This document shows, in pieces, positions 13,364 to 25,510 of a stretch of DNA of 64,000 nt. The DNA lies in assembly GCA_945859605.1 (NCBI GenBank), contig OX243822.1, forward strand, positions 1,065,041 through 1,129,040. Reading direction: 5' to 3'. The position numbers were made by a program, and so were the translations under genes. The DNA comes from Lumbricus rubellus. Taxonomy: Eukaryota; Annelida; Clitellata; Crassiclitellata; Lumbricidae. The stretch's first letter is position 1. Every line of letters begins with the position of its first letter. Under the pieces are notes generated by a model, which was not told the DNA's origin, searched no databases, and was given only the letters and a program-made list of their open reading frames with translations.

Positions 13364-14136
13364 GTTCGCATAATTCTTAACCCCATGAATATTCACACGG
13401 AACTGAATAGGTATTCATGCAAGGATATTATAAGTATTATTATTATTGCATTATTGTGATTATAATTTTATTTTAAAATCATTATTATATTAGTACATGT
13501 ATGTCATTTGTTTATTTATTGCACCATGTCTGATGTCTGTACACCAAAATGATCATATCAATTGGGTCTATTAAAGAATTTTCTTTTCTTATCTTATCTT
13601 ATCTTTTATATTCAGTGGTATGCATTCCTGAGTAATCTCACCAAAGAGGTCTATATAAATGCATCTAGTGAATAATGAATGAATGTTATGTGAATTGCAA
13701 CCGGAAGGTCACAAGTTCGAATCTATTTATAGTCACTGCTTAATGCTTATCGACTTCCAACAAGTTGCTCACCCATAGTAATCTGTGGGGCAGGGACTCA
13801 TCCCATACCCGGATGACATCAAACAGACGAGAGACTTACCGTCGGTCAAAATAATAATAAATTAATAAATTATCAGCCTCATTGTCTTCATCGACATCGG
13901 AATCACGATTGGAAATAAGAGAAGGAGAAGAAGTTGTTCGAAAATGTCAATTGTTTGCATATAACTTATGTGAAGAAAATTTCGTTTACAAATTATTTTC
14001 TTTAAAAATTTCTTCCTATAATCATTTATTCAGTATTTATAACTTACTTTCGTTTTCTATTGGCAGTAATAATAAATAAAATTTATAAATAAATAAATCT
14101 AAAAAATGAATATAAATTTCTTCCTCTTATTTCCAG

Positions 14137-14700
14137 GTACACCAACTCCAGGGCGAGTACGGCTACACCCACGTCTGGGAGGTCACAGCCCCCGCCGGTG
14201 CCACCCCGATCCTCACCCACCCCCAGCAATTCCACGGCCCACCGCCGCCACCTCAGGGGGTTCGCTTCGGGACGGTCATCCCCAACTCCCCCTACCCAAC
14301 ATCTCTAGCACCCACCATCCCCATCTGCGCGACCCAATCTGCGGGGGCGAACCCCAACCCAACGAGGCGCCTACACCGCGAGCACATCTACGAAAGCCCG
14401 ACGTTCGACGGTACCATTCTCTCAAGGGGTCAGACGTATCCGTACTACTGCCACGGTTCCCCGCACTGCACCCATCACCCCTCGCCGCGGAAGAGTCCAC
14501 CGGACGAGTTCGCAGTCGCCGATGATAAGCCGGGCGATCCCATTGAGCCGTCGAGGTATTCACTGTCTGAGGATACGGAGGACGATGATGACCGATACCA
14601 GTTGAACTTTGTGAAGGGCCCGGGGTACGTTCCAGTCGACGGGTCGAACTCTGACACTGAGGTGAAGGCGAAACCGAGAGCTGAGAATCACTACACGTGA
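14137..14700 (+). CDS. Last exon of CUB-sushi transmembrane protein: cytoplasmic tail
   Basis: Acceptor TTATTTCCAG, phase 0, running to TGA at 14698-14700: 187 codons of tail. Features include a PPPPP run with QFHG before it, several tyrosines in possible docking contexts (HIYESPTF, YPYYCHG), an acidic SLSEDTEDDDDRY stretch, and the C-terminus AENHYT. No catalytic domain is seen, so signalling, if any, would be through adaptor binding. The six visible exons give about 462 residues. A degenerate copy lies at 36803-37196 in the second duplicated block. The alternative frame that starts at ATG 14106 is a shadow: it begins inside the intron and does not join the upstream exon. Confidence 0.85.
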   Translation, partial: VHQLQGEYGYTHVWEVTAPAGATPILTHPQQFHGPPPPPQGVRFGTVIPNSPYPTSLAPTIPICATQSAGANPNPTRRLHREHIYESPTFDGTILSRGQTYPYYCHGSPHCTHHPSPRKSPPDEFAVADDKPGDPIEPSRYSLSEDTEDDDDRYQLNFVKGPGYVPVDGSNSDTEVKAKPRAENHYT

Positions 14701-14834
14701 GATTGGGGACGACGATGTTTGTCGGCAGCAATGAAATTGCGCTAGATAAGTCATAGAATTTCCAACTGCATCTATTCTATAGGGGACGTTACTGAAGGTT
14801 ATGCGGAGATGAAACGAAAGGGAAACTGAGAGGG

Positions 14835-14900
<66 letters not shown>

Positions 14901-17300
14901 TCACCGGACGATACACAAAGCGCATAAATAAATACCTTTTAGTGCAAAATAAGACGCGGACGCATTTTGTGGTTTAACGGGTTCAAAACGACACACACCC
15001 CAACAAAACTATTTCCGATTTGATAAATAAAATTCCGTGTATTTGAATTAGCATGTAGTTAATACTTTCCTTCCTCCAACGTGAGGAATGTGAGCTAAGA
15101 TTAGTGGCAGATTAAACACCTTAATTCAATATTAAATGCAGCAATAAAATCCTTAAAATGTCCATTTTATACAATAATACCTAATTGCTGTACCCATTTC
15201 AAGTGTAACAGTACTGTAACTTTACTCATTGCAAGAATTTAAAATACGTTTGTAGTTTCACGTTGGGATTACTGCAGCGCCATATACTTCCGATTTGCTA
15301 AATAATTATGTTTATTATGCACTGGTTTGGCGTTGCTTCTTTGGCTTTCTCCGGAGTGTCTATGTGAGCTCTGATTAGCGGCAAATTATAATAAACACCT
15401 TAATTTCATATTAACAGCGGTTATAAAATTCTGAGATGTCCATCTCTTCAGAACTACATTCGAACAAAGGGGTACGCATTTCAACTGTGGCAACTATACT
15501 CATTGCAAAAGTTAAATTATTGATATTTCAATATCACCGAGTGTTACTGGGTGACATTAAGACTGGCTATATTAGAATTAGAACACGCAATGTGCGTCTA
15601 TGAAATATCTAATTCTGGGAGGCATAGCGAAAGACACACTAAGACAGGCAACTGCCCGCACCCCGGACGATGCACAAGTTCAAGGGGCGCAGAATTATCC
15701 GTTTGTGGCAAATCTGCCACATACGTTTTTGTTGTTTAACGGGTTCAACACCCCTCCACCCAATAAAAAATAATTTATAAATTCCTAAAATTTATTCTGT
15801 GTATTTTGCGCATCGAGATTTGCTGCTCTGGTATGGCGATGTATCCTTTGCTATGACGATGATTTTGCAGTTTTACGTCGCTGTGTGATAACGAAGACTA
15901 CATGTATTAGGGACGCCCTCCCTCTTCTTCTAGGCTTGGGACTCGCACTGGCAGCCAAATCAGCTGTTATGCAAAGCTTGGACTTCCATTAGCGTAGGTA
16001 ACGTTGCATTTGCGCGCTTGGTCGCCGACCCTCGTCTCCGTAGAAGTCAGAGTCGGTTAAAGCTCCCTAGCCCCGACAAGGCGTAGGGCTTACATATGGA
16101 ACATTAATAACCTCGATTGGAACCGTTGAACGGCGCTCGGCATGAGTTCCTTGTCCCTATGCTCCAGCGTATCTTTGTGAGCTTTGATTTGCGGCAGATT
16201 AAACACCCTAATTTTATGTTTTAAATAGTTATAAAGGACTTAAATTTCCAAAATTTAGAACTAATGATTCCATTTCATTCAAGTACGATAACTTTGCTTG
16301 TTGCAAAACTCAAACTGATTTCCAGGATTTTAGAACTAATGACCTGGGATACGATCTCATTACAGTACGATAACTTTACTTATTGCAAAACTCTCGATTT
16401 TTCATTTTCACCCAGTGACATTCGTGACGTCTAGACTCTAGAATACACGAGGTGCTGTTTATGAAGTATTTTATTGACATTATAAGACAGTACAGGAGCG
16501 CTATTTATGGTCATGGAATGTATGAAATAATTAATTAATGAATAAATAAAGGTATGAATGTATAAAATTAATGAATAAATGAATAAATGAATGAAAATGA
16601 ATAAATAGATATATTTATTTATTTATTATGACATACAAGATATGAGCTGTGTCATCAAATCAAATCAAATCAAATCATTTGTTCGGCGCCTAATCGAGAA
16701 CAGTTACTTAGCACTCAATGAAATTGAAATAATTGCAGGTCCCACAGGAGCACCTGAAATGATCTATTGGCACCGGTAGGTAGAGGGCCTAGAGGCCCTA
16801 AGGGTCGAACGTATTTTTTCAGTCTTATGATCCAACATACTTAGAAAGTCCATAGTAAACACAGTCAAGAGTTACCGCAGAACGGAAACAGATAAACTAT
16901 TTAAGAGTGGCTTATTTATATACCATTTTAATCTTTTGTTTTAAAGGTGTGTAGCGCGATAATTTTATTTTATAATGATAATAATCTTATTATTATTACT
17001 ATTTATTATTATTGCTATTATTATAACTATTTATTATTATTGCTATTATTATTACTATTTATTTTTATTGCTATTATTATTGTTTTTGTAGTTTCTGTTT
17101 TCGCTGAAGATGGGGGCTTAAACCCCCAGCATTTCGTTCTCCGTAGTAAAATCTGTTTTTCACACTCTAATTCCAAGTGGATTATAGTCCAACACCGACA
17201 AATTTTAAAAAAAATCTCACACTTAGTCACTTTTAAGAGGCGCTATACACAATAATTTAATTAATGAATTAACGAATCAACACGTAAAATTAATGTGACC
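14701..17300. repeat. Three-copy interspersed repeat, copy A
   Basis: 3' flank of gene 1. It is made of related sub-units: GTTTAACGGGTTCAA near 14976 and 15737, AAACACCTTAATTT near 15115 and 15395, GTACGATAACTTTGC near 16290. Copies C (32545-35215) and B (37200-39800) have the same order. A (CA)n tract sits at 14838-14900. No coding signal. The identity of the element is unknown. Confidence 0.75.
17085..17245. mobile_element. MITE-like fold-back, GGGGGCTTAAACCCCC type
   Basis: Core palindrome GGGGGCTTAAACCCCC, a conserved TTTTTCACACTCTAATTCC segment, and a right end resembling ACAATTCTCACACTG. Related copies are at 19351, 35020, 41350, 42781 and 50400. Confidence 0.6.
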
Positions 17301-18275
17301 AGTTAGCAACCTTCATTAAAACACAAGTCCTATTTTTCTTTTATTTCCATGACCAGTTTTGTCATTAATTCAAATCGTCTTCCATTCGGTCCATTTTGTC
17401 CAAAAAAATTCCCTAAAAACATCCGTACAAAGGGCAAAACGCAACGATTCCGATAAGTTTTAAGACGTCTACAACAGCTGCTCCTGTTTCTAAGGTAAAA
17501 TTCTGCAGTCAGTAACTGCTGAATAACCTTAAAACCTCGCCAGGTAGAATGTTCGTAGCTATGTAGACCTAAAAATCGTCAGCATTTCGGTTTAGTTTCT
17601 CAACTCGAAAGATGGCGTGCGGTGATGTGACGCAGACGATAAATCAGGGCTTGTGAAATCTGTAAATAAAAGACACATTATCGTCGTAATTATATCGTCG
17701 TCGTCGTCATCACCATCGTCATCATCACAAGAAGAGCTGCGTAACTAAATACAACAGTAAAGTAAAAAATAGCCTAATGTACGAAAAAAAATGGTTAAGC
17801 TCTGCGTCTCTGATTAGATTAAATAAATAGGAAATTAAGATGTGTAGGCTTATGTAAGCCTACATATTTAGAAATACACTATTAATTAAGTCTTTAGCTA
17901 TATGAAAGAAATTTTCCATGCTCCGTGTAGAGCAGAGGTCCTTTCAAATGATTATGCCGCATTTTTATGCGCTCAATGCATCATCAGCATCATCAGCATC
18001 ATTTTCTCAACCTCGGCATTTGACGGCGAAGGTTTCCCATGCCTCTTCCTCGCCGTCTGTGCTTCCCACCGAAGGTGTACGGCCCAATGGAAGACAATGT
18101 CATGTTGAACCCTACATCCAATCTTTTAATAACAGAGAAGCGAACACGTGGCGCCCCTGTTGAATGTCACTACAGTCACTGTCGTTGCACGTGGCGCCCC
18201 TACCGATTGTCTAATAGCTCATATGCAAGGCCGTCCGCTATGCATGTGGCGCTTCCAATTAAAACATAAACTTAC
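17301..18275. other. No gene recognised
   Basis: Positions 17300-17900 match block 2 at 41.56-42.17 kb. No exon seen. From about 17900 block 1 diverges, because a LINE-containing insertion begins. Confidence 0.5.
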
Positions 18276-18325
18276 TATTGTATTGTATTGTATTGTATTG
18301 TATTGTATTGTATTGTATTGTTATG
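18276..18325. repeat. (TTGTA)n microsatellite = LINE 3' tail
   Basis: On minus it is an (ACAAT)n tail immediately 3' of the LINE below, the kind of short tandem tail found at CR1-clade 3' ends. Confidence 0.85.
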
Positions 18326-19062
18326 TATTTAAACATTTATAAAGCGCCTCTAGTTGGGTGAACCGTTCAGAGGCGCTCCCAGTGCGCAAGGCCCAGCGAG
18401 AAGAAACAGGTTTTGAGAAGAGACAAAGCAGAGGAGAGACTACCAGAAAGAAGTGTAGAGCGAACAGAAGGAGAAAGGGCATTCCAAAGAGAAGGACCAA
18501 TTGAGACAAAAGATCGAGACTGAGCCATAACAGTTCTAGACCGAGGAACCAAGAGGTCAAATCTGTTGGATGAACGAAGTGGACGGTGGGAGGGAGCTGA
18601 GTGAGGACGAAGTAAAACATTAGTGAGATATTTTGAAGCAAGACCCCGTTGAGCCTTTATGATCAGAGTGAGGATCTTAAATTGTGTGCGAGCACGGAGA
18701 GGAAGCCAGTGAAGTTCATGAAACATAAAGGTAGAGATGTGAGAGAACTTGGGAAGGCGGGCAATCAATCTAGCAGCTGAGTTGAGAACCGATTGAATCG
18801 GTGAAAGACGAACTTTAGGAAGACCAATGAGGAGAGCATTGCAATAGTCAATTCGTGAACATATAAAAGCATGAATTAAGGTAGTGAAGATGGAGGAGGA
18901 GACAGAGCGACGAATGGCTCTGAGACGTCCTAAATGGAAATATGACGAGCGTGTAACATTGGAAATATGCTCAGTAAAGGTAAGTGATAGGCCTATCAAT
19001 TACAACACCCAGATCCCTATGAACGTGAATCTCTTTCAAATTCAACAAAGTAGATTGCTTTC
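18326..19062 (-). pseudogene. CR1/jockey-like LINE, 3' fragment with frameshift
   Basis: Encodes the C-terminal part of a non-LTR reverse transcriptase ORF: LGRLRAIRRSVS, SRIDYCNALLIGLP, LNSAARLIARLPKF, ELHWLPLRARTQFK and LWNALSP, all typical of the post-RT region of CR1-like elements. The upstream piece HRDLGVVIDRPI (to about 19062) is in another frame, so there is a 1-nt frameshift near 18983. The RT catalytic part is missing (5' truncation). The 3' end codes GLAHWERL and then carries GGAGCGCCTCTGAAC / GAGGCGCTTTATAAATG, the tail shared with SINE family A. Absent from block 2. Confidence 0.85.
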
Positions 19063-19350
19063 GTAGTTTGTGTTTATATTGCATTAGTAGAAAGCATTTC
19101 AAAGGTGTTCAAAAAGCGCTGACGTTGTGAATCACACACACCTTGGATTTTGAATCCTACTTGCTTGATTGGGTAAAACAGGCACCATGCACATAGCAAA
19201 AGCTATCATTTTTTATATTGCGCACTCGTGTTGTTTTTGTAATGTAAATAAAAAAAGCTATACAACAATCGTCAAGAAATATAACATAATGGACAGATGA
19301 ATGCGGAGTTTAGCGACATATTAATTTGAAAACAGAAGCCTAAGCCAAGG

Positions 19351-19472
19351 TGAGAATTGTCGGGGGACTGGGCTTAAACCCCCAGTCCTTCTTAGAGCTC
19401 TATGTTAAAGTATGCTTTCACACCCCAATTTTATAGTCTAACCCCAGCTTTTTTTCTACAATTCTCACACTG
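19351..19472. mobile_element. MITE-like element with GAGAATTGT termini
   Basis: Left GGTGAGAATTGT and right ACAATTCTCACACTGG are inverted. It contains the ACTGGGCTTAAACCCCCAGT core. The block 2 copy is at 42781-42905. Confidence 0.65.
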
Positions 19473-20096
19473 GCCTAAACAAAAGAAACACGCTTATTTA
19501 CGAGCGCTGCGTCCACCCAGATGGATCTGAATAATATACGCTGTGATCAAATGGCTATCTAAGTCAGAGACTCAGAGTGCATGAGTCGTGATGAGTGAGA
19601 TGTGGAAGAATTTCAGCTTTTATCAATAAAAAAACGTCCGTGTTCCATAGACACCTTTGAAACTTTGCTCATCAATATAATATATTTTCTATTAATCGAA
19701 CACACTACGGTTTGTAGGCTCTGATATCGTTTTCATAATCGAATAAAGCATGATTGCAATAAGCGACAAATGTTCGAAAATGAAAAAGTAGGAATAATAA
19801 TTATGCTTCACGTCATATATGACATTGTGTTGCCAATTTGTACACGCAGTCCTATATAATTATTATTAGCATAACTAATTTTTATAGCCTTGCGTATAAT
19901 AGCGTATACGAATGCTGACAGAATATTATAATTGGCAGGAGTGACAATTTAAATATACAGCTTATATAAATTTAAAATGGTGTTGAATTTCTTCGTTTTC
20001 ACTGCATTATTATAGTATATTTTTAAACTTTCGTAAAAGTCAATTTTAATATTTTAATGCAATTATGTCAATGATATTTCGAGTGCCTTACTTCTA

Positions 20097-21075
20097 CACC
20101 GTGACTCAAAAAAAGTAAGCCAAATTGTTTTGCATATATCTCTAATACCTGATGACATATCAAGCTACAATTTTCCAAATATTTAGAGGAGTGGACCAAG
20201 AATATGATTCAAAATTTCATGAGATAAAAGTGAACGGATAAAAAGATATGAATATTTAAACTTCATATACCGAAATTTCAGTTTACAAGCAATTTTCTGT
20301 CAGATTCAATAAAAAGGAGGCCAAACTATTTTTTTACATTTCTGATGTCTGATGAGTAATCATAAGAACTTTTTCCCGATATTTAGGGAATTGAACCAAG
20401 AATAGGATTCCAAAATATCATGTCATAAATTTGAAGGGATAGAATGATATGGATATTTCAACTTCATCACCCGAAATTTCAGTTTTCAGCAAGTCTGTTA
20501 TTGTGTAGACTTCATTTCTCCCACATTATGGCCTCCGAACAGTCCAGATTTGAATCCTGTCGACTATAAAATGTAGAGCGTGATGCAAGATCGAGCCTAC
20601 CAGACAACAATCCATGATATAAACGATCTGAAGCAACGCTTGTTGGAAGTGCGGGATGGCCTGAACCAGAGGATAATCGACGTTGCTGTTGCCATTGCAA
20701 TGGCGCCAGCGCCCTCAGGAGGGGGACATTTTGAGCATCTTGTTTAATTAAATTATCAAACCATACTGTTGGGGTCATATTGGTAGTTCAATTCTCTACA
20801 TATCTGGAAAATTTTAGAATGATTAATCATCAGGCATTGGAGATAATAAGGAAACATTTTATTGAATCTGATAGAAAATTGCTTGTAAACTGAAATTTGG
20901 GCATATGAAGTTTCAATATTCGTATCTTTTTATGCGTTCAACTTTATCTCATGAAATTTTGGACTCATATTCTTGGTCCAATTCTCTAAATATTTGGAAA
21001 ATTTTAGCGTGATATGTTATCAGACATTAGAGATATATAAAAAAACAATGTGGCTTACTTTTTTGAGTCACAGTG
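20097..21075 (+). mobile_element. Tc1/mariner-family transposon, defective
   Basis: Terminal inverted repeats CACCGTGACTC / GAGTCACAGTG extend imperfectly for about 250 bp on each side (arms near 20097-20500 and 20780-21075). They are flanked by TA on both sides (20095-20096 and 21076-21077). Between them, 20533-20750 encodes a transposase C-terminus containing WPPNSPDLNPVDY, the motif with the third catalytic Asp of the DD(n)D triad, then DINDLKQRLLEV and a short C-terminal tail. A TAG replaces the expected Trp codon just after VDYKM, and the first two catalytic acids are missing: non-functional. Block 2 has an intact empty TA site near 43640. Confidence 0.88.
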
Positions 21076-21793
21076 TATATCAGCTCATTATGTTTACTGG
21101 TGATTCCAGTGTATTTATGACTAATAACACTTGTACAGAACAGGTCAGCAAGTAATGAAATAATGAATTGGAGAGAATAGATACACATGTAAAATGGTTC
21201 GAAGTGAAATGGACTATCACTAAATCTTTAAGAAACTTAATATATAAATCGTGTTTTGCTCGAGGCAGAAAAAGTTTTTATTCGTGATCATAAAATGTCT
21301 GCTAATATTGACAAACAGAGATACAGCTGTTAATGTTGACAAATTTAATGGCATAATGCTAGTGAGTCATCAATTTTGCGAGGCATAATTATGGATCTGA
21401 TCTAAGCCTTGAAATGAACATGGTATGGTGTTAGTTTTGAGGTGATATGCAACTGAAGACCTTAATGACGATAATTTCTAAGATGAATGTAACTTTTAAA
21501 AAGGTGTGCAAAAGAATAAGATGGCAAAATGCATTGGAATACATTATCTGCTCCGAAACGGCCAACCGCGGTGACATATACTTGGACATCGAAATTATTC
21601 GTTTCAACCTCACGTGGGTATCGGCCTATCGAATACGGTTAACACGTATGATAACTTTGCAGAAAAATGCCTTAAGAATAATAATTATGCAATGCACCTT
21701 TTAGAGTGCATCCTAATAATATATTTGGAATTTTTGATTAACTGTCCTTTCAATATATAAGCAAATTGCAGGTGGTCCTGGTTATGCTTAACT

Positions 21794-21997
21794 GGGGCGC
21801 GGTGGTGTAGTGGTGACGTCGTTGCCATGGAGCCGGAAGGTTCGAGGTTCGAATCCACCTCGCCGCGTAAGAATCTTGGACAAGTCCTTCACTCACAATT
21901 GCTCAGCTCCTCGGCGTGAAACTCCGATGCAGTGTCCGCTCTGCATTCGGGAGCGCCTCTGAGAAGATAGAGAGCTAACAAGTGCACATACAAACCT
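21794..21997 (+). mobile_element. SINE family A, full length
   Basis: Best copy: head GGGGCGCGGTGGTGTAGTGG (A-box-like), B box GGTTCGAATCC, body with AGTCCTTCACTCACAATTGC and GTGAAACTCCGATGCAGTG, tail GGGAGCGCCTCTGAGAAG, ending AAGTGCACATACAAA. Confidence 0.92.
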
Positions 21998-22103
21998 CTG
22001 ACTTGATCTTGAATTACCATAACACCTCTGGCATTGACCTTGCATGACCCTAACACCTCTGACCTTGACCCCCAGATGACCCCCGTTCCCCGTCGCCACT
22101 GAC

Positions 22104-22241
22104 CTTGTCCTTGGCGGAGAGTCTCGTCCAAGGTTTGTCCGCTCGTCGATCGTAGACTTCAGCGTCCGTCACTTCAACGTAGTCAGAGAATCGAATGATC
22201 TTTCGCTCTCGCAACTCCTCCACCGTCGGACGAAAACTCAA
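22104..22241 (-). CDS. PHACTR: PHACTR exon, RPEL3 and RFSDYVEV region (block 1)
   Basis: Phosphatase and actin regulator family: cytosolic/nuclear proteins that bind G-actin through RPEL motifs and protein phosphatase 1 through the C-terminus. This 138-nt phase 0-0 exon encodes 46 residues: [15 protein letters not shown] is the third C-terminal RPEL (RPxxxEL core), then [17 protein letters not shown] and [13 protein letters not shown], a near-invariant PHACTR signature. Acceptor GTGTCATCAG, donor GTCAGT. Sequence and phase match the block 2 exon (47665-47802). No C-terminal exon is found 3' of it in the window, so this copy may not be usable. Confidence 0.92.
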
Positions 22242-22255
22242 CTGATGACACAAAC

Positions 22256-22420
22256 ACACACAGAGACGCACAGATGCACAGACAGACACAGAGAGAAAGA
22301 GAGAAAGAGAGACAGACAGAGAGGGAAATAGAGAGATAGTCATACAGATAGAGACATAGAGAGACAGGCAGAGAGGGCTATAAAGAGACATACTGACAGA
22401 CAGACAGACAGACAGGAAGA
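22256..22420. repeat. (ACAG/AGAG)n microsatellite
   Basis: Sits just upstream (gene sense) of the RPEL3 exon acceptor; block 2 has the equivalent at 47864-48105. Confidence 0.9.
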
Positions 22421-22969
22421 CGAACAGAAGACGGATTTTAGCTGAATGCGAACAGTTAAGTGAGGACAATGACTGAGTTTTTTAATTAGTCACAACTCCA
22501 GTCAAAATGTTAGAGAAACGAGCAATCAAATTGTTTTTGAGATATGACACCCTTTGTTCGATCTTAAACAAAATTACATATCATTATTTTTGAGAGCAAC
22601 CTATCCTTATATCATGTGCACGTTCGACCAGTCTAAAATATGTAATTTTTGATTAGCGTAAATTAAAGGTGTCTAATCTCACCGAAACGACATCTGTTTG
22701 GAGTTTGGTGGTGCCAGTCAGAAGCCGCGAAATTGGAGAAGGGCCACGCAAATGAACTTTATTGTCACACACGAATAGTGTCGTTAAACTGAAACAGCTA
22801 TTAGTCGCTAAATTAGGAATGGACTGTAGGCAATGTGGACATTTTCCACAACAAATATGCAATTTTTTCCGGTCTCACACCAACCAGGAGGCATTGGTTT
22901 AAGAAATCCAGTCAAGATTGGACACCTTTAAATTATAAGTAATTAAGATTATATATACTACAGGAAAAT

Positions 22970-23330
22970 CTCGAGGATAGGATGGACAGAGAAGATTACC
23001 AATGACGAAGTATACAAGAGGGTGGATATGACTGAGAATCTGATGCAGAAGATCATCCAACGAAAACTGAAATTGTTCGGACATATCTGCAGAATGAAAG
23101 ATGATAGAAAGATTAAATCTCTGATGTTTGGAATAATGGAGGGCAACAACAAAAGAGGAAGGCCGCATCGAGAGTGGACTGATGACATTGTAGATTGGTG
23201 TGGAGAAGACCTACAGCAGCTGGGGTATGCAGCCCACGACAGACTCGGGTGGAGAAACATTGTGAAGAGGGCGTCGGACACTTACGAGCATTGAGCCCAT
23301 GGATGTTGATGATGATGATGAAGATTATAT
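22970..23330 (+). pseudogene. RTE-like LINE 3' fragment
   Basis: Frame from about 22973 to 23294 reads IGWTEKITNDEVYKR, LMQKIIQRKLKLFGHICR, KRGRPHREWTDDIVDW and LGWRNIVKRASD, the C-terminal tail of an RTE-type ORF. It is followed by a short (GATGAT)n tract typical of RTE 3' ends. The RT domain is absent. Confidence 0.82.
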
Positions 23331-23595
23331 ATTCGTCGACTGCGCACAATATTCTACATGTATGTTCAGAACAATGTCGGGGGTTAAAGCATAGGGTGTC
23401 CACTCTAAGAGGTATAACAAATGCAAGGTAACAATGACAATACTATGATTATTGTAAAGGCATTTAACGCACACATCTTTAAACCAAGCCACAAAGTCAG
23501 GTAGTCTGTAGGCCTACTAAGCCAAAACGAGTGGCAAGGACTGTGTAGGATAATTTCCAACCATCCATTTAATGCCGGATATTAGAATTATTGCT

Positions 23596-23729
23596 TCGTA
23601 TTGTATTGTATTGTATTGTATTGTATTGTATTGTATTGTATTGTATTGTATTGTATTGTATTGTATTGTATTGTATTGTATTGCATTGCATTGTATTGTA
23701 TTGTATTGTATTGCTTCGTATTGTATTGT
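23596..23729. repeat. (TTGTA)n microsatellite with adjacent LINE/SINE tail fragment
   Basis: About 130 bp of TTGTA followed on the right by a short GTATAGCGCTTCTTGC / CAGATGCGCT tail relic (23735-23780), as for the LINE at 18.3 kb. Confidence 0.9.
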
Positions 23730-24340
23730 GTCTGACCATTTGTATAGCGCTTCTTGCAGCAAGAGCCTGTCAGATGCGCTACGTCCACAGTCGGTGTCAC
23801 AAAATAAGTATCCCCTAATAATCGTATCCTCCTCAGACGAAATAAAGATGAAAAACCCACTTCCGAATGTACTTATAATTGCAAATTAGCTTCCAAGTGT
23901 TTTGTTTTTAGCACTGCATGCCCCTAACAGGTGCATTTATCAGACTATCCATGCGCCCTTGTAGCGGTATGACCATGTTACGGCGCCATATAAAATGTCG
24001 TTATTATTATTATTTTATTATCCAACTGTGTTTGCATTGCTTTTTGAACGCTTAGAACATTTAGAACACTTAAGAACATTTTATGGTCCAAGGACGAATG
24101 AAGGATTGCTGTCCAGATCAGTGTAACTGCTCTCCTTTCTCTCTATGAAGAGATGTTGGATAGAATTACTAAGCAACAGAATGCATGTATGACACCAATT
24201 GTCTACGTGAGTCTGTGTCTCTGTGTGTGTCTTTCTGTCTGTGTCTGTCTGTCTTCGTCTGTCTCTGTCTGTCTGCTTTCGCCTATGTCTACCTGTCTTT
24301 TGTGCGTCTATGCTTCTGCGTAGTGCTCTGTCTTTCTTCT

Positions 24341-24468
<128 letters not shown>

Positions 24469-24589
24469 TACGTGCGATGACGATGCTATTCCTTAGAGCA
24501 GCAGGCATCCAGATTAGATTAGGATTCGGATGTCTACCTGTCGAAACCAATCAACAGGTGAACACACAGAGAAGAATCATTATGCTTAC

Positions 24590-24651
24590 CTTTCTCGTCA
24601 GTGTTTTCTTCGTCTCCTCCTTCTCCTTCCGCAACTCTTCCACCGTTTGAC
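24590..24651 (-). CDS. PHACTR: PHACTR exon, charged linker (block 1)
   Basis: A 62-nt exon, acceptor TTTTCCAG, donor GTAAGC-like after AAAG. Enters in phase 1 and leaves in phase 0. Encodes QTVEELRKEKEETKKTLTRK, the Lys/Glu-rich helical spacer between RPEL2 and RPEL3. The terminal LTRK joins directly to LSFRP of the next exon, matching the conserved LTRKLSxRPT context of the family. The block 2 copy differs by Thr to Ala in its third residue. Confidence 0.9.
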
Positions 24652-25264
24652 CTGGAAAAGAAAAACAACTCCATCAGACGAATGCAACACACAAGGTCAA
24701 AAAACAACCAAGATCTAGGTGGAAAAAGCTATGAGTGGCAACCCTGGTACTACTCTCAGAGAAAGGAAGGTGAGGACGTAGTCCAAATCATTTACAGTGA
24801 GCTCTCAAACCCATACTTATATAAGCGTATAATTTTGTTTAAAAGGTGTGTAAAGAAAGCTCAACCAATAACTTAACGACGGTGCCATCGAATGATAACT
24901 GGGATAGTCCGGCACGTTAACCACTGGACTTTTGTACACCCTCTAGTCTAGTCTGTATGAATGAGAACGCGAAACCCGTGATGCATCAGAATATAAGAAA
25001 ATTAGCAACATGCACAAAACATGTGAAGAAAAGAAATTACGAAGATAGGAAGATATGAATAAGAACTCTTGTGTATCTTCTCGCCAAGTCTTTTCTAACT
25101 GATGTTAATTTTTTATTTTTATGCGTAAATGTTGCGCACCATCAATTCACGAAGCATCATTCGATGGGGCTGTGCAATTGTTAGTGAAGAACTTCGTCAA
25201 AGTTCCTATAGTTTCCGAATACGAGAATTGACATCGTACAATGCGTTCTCTCAAACCATAACTA

Positions 25265-25510
25265 ATATAATCGGTTAATATGGTTTTAAAGGTGTCTAAT
25301 GACATCACTCGATTCACCTATTGAGATTAAGAAGTATCGAGATTGATAAGTAATGAACTTGAAGAATTCACGATCTTATAATGTGTTTTACAACGTTTTA
25401 AAGGTGTCTAAAGACAGCGCTCGATTTACCTAATGAGATCTAGAAGTACCGAGTCTGAAGATATCACGATCTTACGATGTGTTTTACATCGTTTTAAAGG
25501 TGTCTAAAGA
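25265..25510 (+). repeat. Tandem units of about 105 bp carrying the AAAGGTGT motif
   Basis: Three copies of TTTTAAAGGTGTCTAA begin at about 25284, 25396 and 25492. The latter two share an ACAGCGCTCGA-type downstream flank and a GTGTTTTAC upstream flank. Block 2 retains two (51364, 51483). Confidence 0.8.

Noticed and set aside
14106..14525. Frame starting MNINFFLL over the tail exon
   Set aside because: It begins in the intron and is out of phase with the upstream exons; the phase 0 frame ending at 14700 is the real one.
14171..21990. A block 1 copy of the PHACTR C-terminal exon
   Set aside because: I searched by eye for the complement of GACAAGAACTGAACGAATTC-like sequence on minus and found none. 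A very diverged copy or one outside the window cannot be excluded.
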